A stretch of 64,000 nucleotides of DNA from Chloranthus sessilifolius. Lineage: Eukaryota; Streptophyta; Magnoliopsida; Chloranthales; Chloranthaceae. The stretch is from positions 142,907,725 to 142,971,724 of the forward strand of contig CM037588.1 in NCBI GenBank assembly GCA_021018995.1, read 5' to 3'. Each line of letters opens with the position of its first letter. Position 1 is the first letter of the stretch. The translations under genes were made by a program, and so were the position numbers. This document shows, in pieces, positions 10,128 through 20,779 of the stretch. The notes under the pieces are model-generated. The model saw nothing but the letters and a program-made list of their open reading frames with translations, did no database searches and was not told the DNA's origin.

Positions 10128-11520
10128 GTGGCACGAGTTCTGATAGACTCTCGGTCTACCCATTCATTTATTACACCTGAATTTGCAATAAAGGCGAAGA
10201 TCATTTCCAAACTCTTAGACTTCATTTTGGATGTGTCAATTCCAACGAAAAATTCAGTTAAGACCGATAAGGTGTGTCGATCAGTCGTAGTTGTAATTAG
10301 GGCATACGACGATCATGAATTAATGACTGATTTGATCCTGCTGGACATGCAAGGATTTGACGTTATATTAGGCATGGCTTGGTTGTCTACTCAAGATGCA
10401 AGTGTGGATTGTCGGAGAAAGACAGTAACTTTTCGTCAAGAAGGGAGTAGTTCGTTTAAATTCTTCGGGATGCGTGCAAAGTTTGTGCCAATCATTTCTA
10501 CAATACGAGCTGAGAGTTTGATGAGAAAAGGTAGCAGTGGATACCTAGCATTCCTGAAAGAACAACAAGAGGAGAAGAATAACATCGCAAAGATCTCAGT
10601 TGTTTGCGATTTTACCGATGTATTTCTGAAAGAATTACTAGGACTACTACCTGATAGAGAAGTGGAGTTCTCTATTGATTTAGATCCAGGTGTCGAGCTA
10701 GTGTCGAAGGCTTCTTACCGAATGGCTCTAGCTGAGTTAAAGGAATTGAAAGCACAACTGCAAGAATTTCTAAATAAAGGGTTAGTAAGACCTAGTGTGT
10801 CTCCTTGGAGAGCACCGGTCTTGTTTGTAAAGAAAAAAAATGGGTCGATGAGATTGTGCATCGACTATCGACAGCTGAACAAACTGATAATTAAGAACCG
10901 ATACCCGCTTCTAAGGAATGATGATTTGTTTGATCAATTACAAGGAGTCAAATTCTTTTCAAAGATTGATTTGAGATTCGGGTATCACCAGTTGAAGGTC
11001 AAGGCCGAAGATAGTTAGAAGACGACATTTAAGACCAGATATGGGCATTATGAATTTCTAGTGATGCCTTTTGACTTGACTAATGTACTAGCATCTTTCA
11101 TGAATCTCATGAATAGGATATTCAAGCCACATCTTAACACGTGTGTCGTAGTATTTGTGGACGACATCCTTATATACTCAAGGACAAAGGAAGAGCATAA
11201 GCAATATCTACGGGTCGCGTTGCAGACACTGTGAGAGCACCAGCTATATGCCAAGCTTAACAAATGTGAATTTTGGTTAGAACAAGTTAACTTTTTGGGA
11301 CATGTTGTCTTTGAAGCAGGAATCAAAGTAGATCCAACTAAGATGGAGGTCGTGATACAATGGGAACAACCTAAGACGGTCACCGAAGTGAAAAGTTTTT
11401 TAGGTTTAGCTGGGTACTACAGAAGGTTTATGGAAGGGTTTTCAAAGCTTTCCGGTCCGCTTACACAATTGACAGGAAGAATACAAAGTTTGAATAGACC
11501 GAGACATGCGCGAAGAGTTT
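10128..11520 (+). pseudogene. Protease and reverse transcriptase, Tekay-like element (broken)
   Basis: The aspartic protease starts [12 protein letters not shown]: the catalytic D-S/T-G triad is now DSR. A second protease motif, DVILGMAWL, follows. RT begins near 10600 with the linker FTDVFLKEL, then [20 protein letters not shown] and IDYRQLNKL; palm residues [14 protein letters not shown] are visible. A TAG at about 11017 ends the first frame. The catalytic YVDD appears as FVDD (about 11150-11165) after the stop, and another TGA lies near 11233. The thumb resumes from 11295 ([26 protein letters not shown]). The first 296-residue open frame opens with GTG, not ATG, so it is not a gene start. 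RT would copy element RNA into cDNA; this copy cannot. Confidence 0.85.
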
Positions 11521-11554
11521 TTAAGAATTGAAGAAAAGGCTTACTTAGACACCA

Positions 11555-13305
11555 GTGCTTACTATCTCAACTGACACTGAAGGATTTGTACTGTTCAGTG
11601 ATGCATCACACAATGGCTTGGGTTGTGTGCTCAACCAAAATAAGAAGGTTATTGCTTACGGATTAAGACAACTTAAGGATCGTGAGAAGAACTATCCGAT
11701 GCATGACCTTGAGTTAACAGTCGTGATTTTTGCATTGAAAATATAGAGACATTATTTATACAGTGAAACCTTTGAGATCTTCACGGACCACAAGAGTCTC
11801 AAGTATTTATTCACACATAAAGACTTGAATATGAGACAAAGAAGGTGGATTGAATTTCTTAAAGACTATGATTGCTCCATACAATATCATCCAGGCAAGG
11901 ACAACGTTGTTGTCAATGCTTTGAGTCATAAGACTTCGACCCAGTGATCTTTGGTCAGAATTATGAGCTACAGATGAAAGACGTCGAATTATTGAAAATC
12001 CGATAGGGAGTGACAGATGGTACTAATTGGGATCTATAAAGAGTGATGGATCACTATTGTACAAGGGAAGGTTGTGTATACCAACAGATGTCGGTCTGCG
12101 AAAAATCATTTTGGATGAGGCACATAAGTCACCAATGCTATCCACCCAGGAGGTATTAAAATGTATCAAGATCTGAAGAAAGGCTTCTGATGGAGAGGTT
12201 TGAAAAAGGACATCGCTGAGTATATTTCAAGGTGCTTAATATTTCAACAGATAAAAGTGGATCACCGACACCCATCTAAGTTATTACAACCATTACCTAC
12301 ACCGGAATGGAAGTGGGAATCGATTTCAATGGATTTTATTTTAGGATTGTCACGAACGGTGAAGAAGTACAATGCTACCTGGGTGATTGTTGATAGACCC
12401 AAAATCAGCCCATTTCTTACCTTATAACACACCACCTATATGACAATTAAACTCACAGACATGTACATGAGGGAGATTGTCTGATTGCACGATATTCCCA
12501 TCAACATTGTTTCAGATAGAGATCCGTTATATACTTCTCAATTTTGGCAAAAATTTCAAGAGGAGATGGGCACTAGATTAAACTTCATTTCAACGTTTCA
12601 TCCACAAACATATGGCCAGACTGAGAGGGTAAATCAGATCATAGAAGATATATTACGGGCCTGTATGCTTGATTTTCAGGGATCATGAGATTAATAGCTT
12701 TCCATTGATCGAGTTTGCATACAATAATAGCTTTCAGACGAGTATTAGCATGACTCCCTATGAGGCATTGTATGGTTGAAGATGATCAATTGGGAAGAGG
12801 TGGGAGAGAAGTTTATATTGGGGCCTGAGATTCTAGAAAGTACCACCGAGACGGTACGCTTGATTAGAGAACGATTAAAGGTCGCACAAAGTAGACAGAA
12901 AAGCTATGCGGACCTAAAGAGGACAAACGTGGAGTTTCAAGTAAACTTAACCTTATATTTCAATGGATTTTATGTTATAGGCATATATAAGTTATCAATG
13001 TTGACATGGTATGATTCTTACAGTTGGGAGACAATGTCTTTGTTAGGTTTTCCCTGACTAAGGGCGTTATGAGTTTTGGAAAGCGTGGCAAGTTGAGTTC
13101 GCGATACGTTGGACCATTTGAAGTTTTAGGACGTATTGGAGAGGTCGCTTACCGAGTTGCACTACCATTGAAACTCTCAAGCATGCATGATGTATTTCAT
13201 GTCTCGATGCTACGAAGATACGTCAAGGACCCAACGCACGTATTAGATTACCAATCGATCGATTCGTTAGATTTCTCCTTAATTCACTTACGCATGATTC
13301 GTTAG
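11555..13305 (+). pseudogene. RNase H and integrase, Tekay-like element (broken)
   Basis: RNase H starts at about 11575 ([16 protein letters not shown]) and continues past a TAG (about 11743) through [13 protein letters not shown]. Integrase follows from about 12100: a damaged zinc-binding N-terminus, then core residues SMDFILGL (first D), VSDRDPLYTSQFW (second D) and QTERVNQIIEDILR (E), so the DDE triad is still readable across different frames. The C-terminal segment (13024-13305) reads FVRFSLTKGVMSFGKRGKLS and then HDVFHVSMLRRYV. Breaks include frame changes near 12130 and 12420 and a stop near 12480. The C-terminal part is separated by an intron-like segment at 12941-13023. The expected chromodomain tail is replaced by a small duplication (about 13257-13320). 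Confidence 0.85.
12941..13023 (+). other. Apparent 83-nt GT-AG intron inside integrase
   Basis: Integrase reads ...NVEFQ up to 12940; after 83 nt it resumes in frame as LGDNVFVRFS, the usual next motif. The excluded piece starts GTAAAC, ends TTACAG, is T-rich, and has the size of a small plant intron. Alternatives are a random insertion or a captured spliced fragment. Confidence 0.55.
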
Positions 13306-13403
13306 ATTTCTCCTTAATTCGATCTCATTTTCTCACACAAAAGGTAATCTTCAACCATGTTCTAGCTCCATTTTCATTCTATTTTAGTTTTACAAACCCT
13401 AGA

Positions 13404-14800
13404 ATGAGCTCTACGTCACCAAACCCTATGCGGAGGAAGAAAATGATGATACGTCCGCCAAGCTCTCGTAGGAGGGAGGCGCCTCCGCCAAACCCTTTGA
13501 CCCAACCCGCTAAATGGTGGGAAAACAACATCTTTGAGCCCGAACTAGCGATTCACAAGGATTTCTTTGAGGACCAATCGTCCACCCAATGGATGCTAGA
13601 TTACCTCAACATAAATGATTTAAAACCCCTATTGTCGCCTTTCCACGCGCGATATTATCCCTGATTAATGAAATTATTTTACCAAACCCTCAAAACAAAT
13701 GCCACCCAAACCAAGTTAATTTGTGAGATTGATGGAAAGGAATTTTCTTTTGATGCCAACGACATTTCCCATGCGATTGGATGCCCACTCGATTATATTG
13801 AGGATGGGATTTCAAAACCCCATTCCTTCAATATGTTAGTTTCCAAGACATTTTAGCCACTGTGACTCGTGGTGTAATTGCAGCGGGTAAATCCATAACA
13901 CAGGCCCAATTACCTGAGTGTATGTGGCCCTTAGACATAATATTTAGGAAGAATTTATTCTCATTGGGTCACTAGCAAGAGTGTCGAGACCCATTTCTTC
14001 ATGCTATTTACGTGGCACATCAGGATAGGTGGTTCAATGCATTTATTATTACTAGAAAGGGAATTCTGCATGCCTATAAGAGAAACAAACCCGGTGCTAT
14101 TCCTGCACCCGTGAACAAGTTACTGTACGCCCGGTTAATTTCCAAATTATTTGAGCTACGTGATGGGAGCAATGGTTTTGAGATCCAAGGTCATGAGCTC
14201 GTACTTATCGATAACATAAGCCACTACAGGGCCAATGATTTAAATCAGAGCCTTAGAAGCCTATGGAACAATGTCAAGAAGAAAAGGGACAGCCAGTTAG
14301 CCCAACAAGCAGCACGACAACTTCATCCTAAACCAGTACCACCCATGACCACCCATGCTACTACAACACCTCCACCCCAACAGATGCCTAGTACTCATGA
14401 TGATATGCTCCTAAAGTTGCTACTACAGGCTCATGACATTAGACTACATCAACGATTCCAGGAGGCTGTCGACATAGACTTGAGGTGTCACGCATACCCT
14501 CAGACTTACCAGGACCGTCTTGTTGTGATGCGGGACACGATATTTGGTGCTTCCAGCTCAGCCGTGGAAGCCAACAATGAGGCTATTGAGGAGGACGCCG
14601 AGGAGGTCATTGATGAGGAGGATGAGGATGCTGACGCCAAGGATGAGGAGGTTGATGAGGATGATGATGACGAGGTAAAGGATGGCTCCGGTTGTGAGGA
14701 GGACTCCAGGAGTACGATGAGGGTGATGATGGTTAGAGATAGTGGTTGTTGGCGGCGATGGACATCATTTTTGAGAAAATTTTCAAAATTTAAAATATAA
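13404..14800 (+). pseudogene. Extra ORF downstream of pol: plant-transposon-protein-like with acidic tail
   Basis: From ATG 13404 the frame reads a basic, proline-rich start (PMRRKKMMIRPPSSRRR), then KWWENNIFEPELAIHKDFFE, LLSPFHARYYP and LMKLFYQTLK, followed by CEIDGKEFSFDANDISHAIG. This resembles the family annotated in plant genomes as 'putative plant transposon protein'. It continues after a TGA (13662), a frameshift near 13845 and a TAG near 13971 into a 262-residue frame with WFNAFIITRKGILHAYKR, a Pro/Gln-rich linker and a strongly acidic tail (EEDAEEVIDEEDEDADAKDE). It is on the same strand as pol, between integrase and the 3' LTR. Family name is from recollection of wording; function unknown. 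Now broken. Confidence 0.6.
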
Positions 14801-15385
14801 TGAGAGAAATTTTAAGTAATTTTGATGTATCAGTTTAAAACTATTGTGACATGGTTGTCACGTGGGGATCTGTTCACTTTTTGGTGTATGGTTTACATTT
14901 TGATGTATGAATTTTTATTTATGTCATGTGAATGGTTTAACATTTAGATGTGAATTTTAATTTTTGGTGAATGGATTCCTTACTATGCAATGGGTTATGG
15001 CTATGCCTTAATGTGCTTAAATGGTAAAATTTGTTATACAGGTTAGTTTAATGTGCATGGAATGTTAATTTCACATGTGGATATTTCAAATAGTTATTGT
15101 GTGGTATGTGGATGCCAAAATGGTTACTTTTATGCGGGATGGTTACGGTATATTGTGTGTGGTGATTATGGTTATGTTTTCGTTATACATGTACAAGTAC
15201 CACATAAATGTGTGGTATGATCTGTGCATTTGAAGGTGTATCTTATTGGTGTTCGTGTGTATTTCTGCCACTGTTGGGCAATTATATTTTTACACTAATA
15301 TATACATTCCAGATTAATGGATATGGATTAGTTAGAGTGACTTAGGACAATTTTCGAGGACGATAATTTTATAAGATGGGGTGAA
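14801..15385 (+). other. 3' untranslated spacer and polypurine tract of the Tekay-like element
   Basis: No open frame of note; T/G-rich (TTATGTGGATG-type words). It ends with TTTTCGAGGACGATAATTTT and then AAGATGGGGTGAA, a purine run directly before the LTR start TGTACTAATCC. The purine run is the expected plus-strand primer for reverse transcription. Confidence 0.65.
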
Positions 15386-17685
15386 TGTACTAATCCCAAT
15401 TTAGTAAATTGTGCAAGTCATGTGGTGTGTGTGTATGTAGTTCACAAGAGAACTCATACAAGTAAACATACTTTGGTGTGTATATGTCTCACACCAAGGA
15501 GTTAGTAGATAAGGTAATACATAACAAACGTGTTTGTGCTTTGCAAGTAAGCAAACTCATTTGCTAGGTTAAGGGGGGGGTTCTCACACATGAGACCATT
15601 TGCTTGGTTTGAGTCTTGTGAGTTAGAGAGAGAGAGAAAGAGAAGAGAAAGGTTTCAAGAGAGAAGATAGAATTTTCTTAAACCTTTGTGCTAGATACAC
15701 TTGATCATAGTGAAGTATATGTGAAGTGTATAAATGCGTGAAGGATCGCCTACGATTGGGTTGGATTGATCGTGTTTGTGGTGCTCGGTGTGATCAGACT
15801 GGGTTTTGGAAACCCCTTTTGTTGCAACAAAGAGGACGATTGGATCTACGAGTAAATCACCAAGTTAAAGGTAAGAAATCAGTGCTCAATGTGCTTAAAG
15901 TGTGTTACTTAATGCTTATGAGGATGTGTAAGAAGTATGGATGAAATGTGATGACGATTGAGTTGAAGAAAAACTCGGATTTGAAAAATCTCTGGTTCTC
16001 GCGCGCACGAGTTTCAGAGCTTGCTCGCCCGAGAAACCTTCAAAAGGTATAAGTAAGCCCATGGGGCTCTGTGACTCGCTCGCATGAGGACTTAACTAAC
16101 TTGACGCTTGCTCGTGCTAGGCCTTGCGTGACCACCTACAGCCGGCCAAATTCCAGTCGGACGCGTGAGAAATTACATGTTTTGGGCTCACGCGCACGAG
16201 CTCCAGAGTTCGCTCACGGGAGAAACAGAGTATAATCTGTTTGTTCTTTTGGTCTGAATTCTTTAAAGATGTATACCTTGGGTTTTTTTAAGCATTCCTA
16301 AGGGTGTATTTGGATATTTTGAATGCAGGATTAGCATGTAGATCATACATGGGGACTCCTGATAGAGATATCTATGGATTGATTTGAGCCCGACTTAAGG
16401 TAGGAGAATTTATTACCATGACTTCCAATATGATCGAATAGATGAATTGTGAATGAGATAAGCATGTGTGTGCATGTGTGAATAAGATAAATGCGTGTTA
16501 AGTATGATAAGTGTGACAAGTATATAGGTACTTGAATGTGATAAGTAAATGTGAACTATGTGATAAGTAAACGTGAACCATATGAAAAGCAAGTGTGTAT
16601 GTGAATAAAATGAGCAAGCATGTGAAACTCCAATTTTAATTATAATTAATCACACTGATTCAATCACACAGTGAATAACTATAAGTTAGTTTGCCCTATG
16701 ATTTAAGGTTTTCATGAAACGAATCCCCATGTGTGATAATTTGTGGACCGGCTAACGGTCAGTGTGATACAAGTGATTCTGTTAACTAAGCTCAGGGGCT
16801 TGTAATTGTTGCTCAAGTGACTCTGTCAACTAAGCTCAGGGGCTTGGCAGAGTGTGAATTGTTCATTGAACGACGGTAGTTCAGGGATTCCCATCGGCAT
16901 TAGTTGGGCTCCCAATGCTATACATACTTGGGAGGCTATTTAAGTTAAGATTTTAAGCCAATTCGAAACATGTGAATCATAAGAAAATGAGTTAAATAAG
17001 AACAAGAGAATTAAGAATATGTGTGTGCACTTTAATTCAGTATTTCAATGCATATGTCTAAAAGATCCAGTTTCTTAATATGTGCTTTAAATTTCAGTCA
17101 TATGATCTATGCTTTATAATATGCTATGCATGCCAGTGATATTTCATTATTGAGCTTCGATGTTAGCTCACCCTTTGACTATACGTCACAGGTACAGATG
17201 CTGACTTAGGCCCTGAGGATTCTGGCCATGAAGAATATCTCGACAGAGTTGGATCTTCTGCCAGAGGACTACTTCCCTTAGGGGATAGTTTTGGTTGTAT
17301 TTTTATGAGGCTATTATACAAGGCTTTGTATGTCCAGTCTTCGGGTTATTTTGTTAGAACATGTATTAAGATGAATGTAATTAGTTCCTTGAACCACTGT
17401 TTGGATGATGATTGTTTATCATTGGTGGTTCGTTTCGGTTCTATCGGACTTATGATTCACATAAGGACATAATCGTTATTTTATATTTTATATTTTTTTA
17501 TTTTTTAGCTTATTTATTAGAAATGAAATTGTCTTTTGGCCATGTTATGATGACTCTATCTGCATTATTAGAATTTTCTGCTTTGTTCTACATGTTGCGG
17601 ATGTACCAAGTGTTCTTTATGATAAGGGATCACCTTAACGTGTGATCTGACGGTCCGAGTTTCAGGTTAGGAAATCTGGGCTGTG

Positions 17686-17688
<3 letters not shown>
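15386..17688 (+). mobile_element. 3' LTR of the Tekay-like element, 2303 bp
   Basis: It starts TGTACTAATCCC next to the polypurine tract and ends AATCTGGGCTGTGACA, giving TG...CA ends. A possible TATA box is TATAAAT at 15729-15735. The 3' third is homologous, in reverse, to 27012-28190 (shared GTTAGCTCACCCT, GACTATACGTC and GGTCCGAGTTT-like words). The 5-mer after it is CATAC; no matching left duplication because the 5' end is missing. Confidence 0.75.

Positions 17689-17689
<1 letters not shown>

Positions 17690-17745
<56 letters not shown>
17690..17745. repeat. (CA)n(TA)n compound microsatellite
   Basis: CA units at about 17692-17719 continue directly into TA units to 17745, immediately after the LTR end. 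Confidence 0.95.
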
Positions 17746-17749
<4 letters not shown>

Positions 17750-17989
17750 CAAAAATATCATAAGCACTACTTGACTGCTTTATGCATAAATGAAGGTGTC
17801 CTAATGAATTGAACCTTCAGTTAGTGATAATGCATAAAATATAATAAAGAATCTTAGTAATTTAAATTCTTGAACTAATTTTCTTGTATAATCAACCGGA
17901 TATATCACACACATAAGCAACCTAAGTTTCGTTTCATTCCTACAGCCAACACAGTTTATGACCTTGTGCTTATACCCCGAAATTTATGA

Positions 17990-19415
17990 GTTTTTTCAAG
18001 AAAAGCTTTTATCTATCTTTACAATAATCTATATGTATTTTAGGAATAAATTCTAATTTAACTATACTTTTCATAGAACGTAAATTTAAATGCCTTGATC
18101 CATTATGCCATAAATTTATTAAGTTGCACATATAAATCGAAGAAGTAGATTTTTCATTGAGGTTGAATTTAAACATTCCACAATAGGCATATTCGTTGCC
18201 TACAAACATCCATTTCTTAGAAAATACAATGGAATTAGTTTCGATCACAATCTTGAATCCATGTTTGTTGAGGATACTAGCCAATACAAGATTTTTCGGA
18301 TTTCATGAACATGGAGTACATCATTAAGGGTGACAGATTTTCCAAAAGTGAAGTTAAGAACAACTTTTTCTTTTCCTACAACTTTAACAGTAGTGGAATT
18401 TCTCATGAAAAATTCATGTCCATCATGTGCCTTCTCATAGGATATAAAATTATTCCTATCAGAGGTCACATGCCTAATAGCCCCAGAATCGAGCTACTAT
18501 TCATTTTCAACATCTACCATATTGACCTTAGAGATCACTGCAACGAGATCTACTTCACCCACAACGTTTGCCTGATTTTTATTCTTCAAAAAATATCGAC
18601 AATCACGTTTGAAGTGGTCAGGTTACTTGCAATAAAAATAAGTACATTTTTTTACCTTTTCTTTATCTTTTCCTCTCTTAATATTCTTCTTGTTTGGTTT
18701 CAGTTTAAAGTCTTTCCCTTTATTCTTCTTCTTCGACAAAGTGGATGGATCTTCAACAATGTGAACCTTGGAGACGAGTTCAGTTTTCTCTTCCTCCTTG
18801 TTGTATAGACAAGCCTATTCTTCTATGCGAAGATGAGTAAAAAGTTCCTCCATAGTTTGATCTTTTTTAGTATGTTTCAAATTCTTATGGTTATCTTTCC
18901 ATCTCAACAGTAATTTTATAATAATCGCAGAGACTTGAAAACTATCGTTTATTGTGCTTCCTTCCACAATAAGATTGTTAAAGATAGTCTGCATTTGGTG
19001 CACTTGATTCAAAATAGATTTAGAATCATACATCTTAAAATTAAATAACTCCCTTACTAAATATGTGCGCAAACCGTCTTCCTCTACTTTATATTTTTGT
19101 TCAAGAGCCTCCTATATCTCCCTTGTAGTTTTATAAGGTTGATAAACATCAAAGAGAGAATCGGCAAGAAAAGTGAGACTATAACCTTTGCATGTGTAAT
19201 TGTCGCATTCCTATTCTATATGGATTCTACCTTCTTCAAGTGTTTCATCTTCATATTCCAGTGGTAGTGAGTCCATAGTGAGAACGTAAGCGACTTTCAA
19301 GTTCGCGAGTAGGAAGTATACTTTTGATTGTCATCGTTTGAAATTGTAGTTAAAGAATTCGAGTTTATTGATCTTCGTGTTGGAGAGATTCATCACTTTT
19401 TGTGTCATGGTATTA
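17990..19415 (-). pseudogene. Ty1/copia gag to pre-integrase fragment (broken)
   Basis: Right to left: an N-terminal gag segment around 19120-19400; gag of the UBN2 type at 18815-19072 (FKMYDSKSILNQVHQMQTI, FQVSAIIIKLL, MEELFTHLRIEE); and the end of the protease region at 18245-18469 (GHEFFMRNSTTVKVVGKEKV, VTLNDVLHVHEIRK). The pre-integrase zinc region follows at 18009-18284 (NLWHNGSRHLNLRSMKSIVK). Stops and frame shifts separate the pieces. Integrase core, RT and RNase H are missing to the left, so the element is truncated there. The pairing LWH...HL places it in copia. Confidence 0.8.
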
Positions 19416-19429
19416 TTGTTTTAAAATTG

Positions 19430-20021
19430 TTGGTGGGTTACACAAAAAATGATGAAAATAGATCGGAAATGGCTTCAAGGCACGATTAGATCGTTGTCTT
19501 TTAGACAATGTTTCCTCTCACTATGTAACGGGATATCAACAAATGCGCCTCCATGATATAGTAAAGTCTTGGTGATGCACTGATCTGTCATACATTACGT
19601 TGCACTGTAGTGTGCGACCCAACGAAATGGTCACACATAATCGCTCTAGTAGGCACATGAATTTTAAGGACACAGAGATAGGATTAGAAATTTACAAGTA
19701 CTTGAAACCTCTCATTTGACCTCTATTTATAATGCTCGATGCACTTCAGGGGTGGTTGTGTCTATTGGTTCTTTGGAATCGAGGGCCTTGATCGATCCAA
19801 TCAATGGTTGCAAAGATCCAACGATACACATCGAATGGTTACAACTTTCGGTTATTGAAACAGTCACTAACGGCTATGTCCAAACTATTTTCATGAACGG
19901 TCGGATCTGAACGGTGGGAAACCGCCTAATTCACACATGCCGCCAATTGCGCCCTTCGTACACGCGCACGCGCGGCGGCAAACTACCGCTATGAGCATTG
20001 TTTCCACCTTCAAGCCTAACA
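19430..20021 (-). mobile_element. Probable 5' LTR of the copia fragment
   Basis: Non-coding sequence just upstream (minus sense) of the copia gag. The right end reads TGTTAGGCTTGAAGG on the minus strand, a usual copia LTR start, and a minus-strand TATA box ATTATAAATAG lies near 19724-19734. The inner boundary and a tRNA-Met primer site were not found, so the left limit is approximate. Confidence 0.4.
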
Positions 20022-20461
20022 ATATAGAAGGTAAGTATCTATATATAGGGTAGGAAACTTTTTTATAAATTAGAAATGTGGGACTAACTTTCTACGACAC
20101 TGTAAAGTTTTGGTGGGAATAGTTTCCCTCCAATACTTTTCAAATTTCAAATCACTTTGATTAGAAGATTGTAGATTCAAATATTGGCAAAAGTAGTTTT
20201 TCCACATGGAAGCATTAAATGAGAGAACCATTTAAAGTTAAGTAAAAAACTTTTAACCAAAGTAATAAATAATAAAAAAATATTATTAATTTAAAATTAA
20301 TAATAAATATTTAATTTATTAAACATCCAACAAAACCAACCCACTAAACTAATAAATCAAAAAGGAAATTTTTTTTCTTTGAAATTATTTAAAATATTTA
20401 TTATATTCTAAAGTAATAAATAAATATGACATTCTTTACTACATGTTCTACTTTCAAAACT
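20022..20461. other. AT-rich intergenic stretch before the receptor kinase locus
   Basis: No gene seen. Runs of AATAATAAATATTTAATTTATT lie at about 20260-20330. A CTATATATAGGG sequence at about 20039-20050 could be a TATA box, but is 730 bp before the kinase ATG. Promoter assignment is open. Confidence 0.4.
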
Positions 20462-20731
20462 GATCCTTCCTTGGCAGCTGATATCATCTCTCGAGGCCAA
20501 GTTCTCTCTGGTCAACAAATTCAGCAGCTGCAGTTCTTTGTGACTCTGGAAATCTTGCTTTGAGAGATGGGTCGAATGACTCTGCTGTAATTTGGTAGAG
20601 TTTCGATCACCCAACCGATACATGATTGCCTGGAGGGAAGCTTGGATTGAATAAAATCACAGGAGACGTCCAAACACTTGCTTCATGGAGAACCTTGGAA
20701 GATCCATCCTCTAGGATTTTTCTTGTTTTCT
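20462..20731 (+). pseudogene. Broken partial copy of the receptor kinase lectin region
   Basis: The stretch matches the lectin-coding part of the gene just downstream: GCAGCTGATATCATCTCTCG, then LRDG, then SFDHPTDT, and a WRTLEDPSS-like end. Compared with the gene it lacks about 220 bp after TCTCTCTGG, joined at a 3-bp TGG shared by both break points, and a further ~20 bp nearby. It has a TAG where the gene has TGG (VIWQSF) and a TGA at the tryptophan of DTWLP. It stops 48 bp before the intact gene's ATG, so it is a truncated tandem duplicate whose sequence may form part of the gene's leader or promoter. No product expected. Confidence 0.85.
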
Positions 20732-20779
20732 TCTTCTTTTTCTTCTCTGACCTGATTGCTTGTGAAAATTTCTGCAGAG

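Larger units (their letters stand above)
7440..17688 (+). mobile_element. 5'-truncated Ty3/gypsy retrotransposon, Tekay-like
   Basis: In order on the plus strand: gag with a CCHC-type knuckle, [solo LTR insertion], protease, RT, RNase H, integrase, an extra ORF, a polypurine tract and a 3' LTR (15386-17688). No matching 5' LTR lies upstream; sequence before about 7440 is unrelated, so the left end is lost. The domain order protease-RT-RNase H-integrase defines Ty3/gypsy. The Tekay-like label rests on integrase-tail wording (LSSRYVGPFEVLGRIGEVAY) and LTR style. Every domain has stops or frameshifts. Confidence 0.8.

Noticed and set aside
20756..20779. Upstream extension of the receptor kinase by eight codons
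   Set aside because: It begins with TTG; the ATG at 20780 starts a typical signal peptide.
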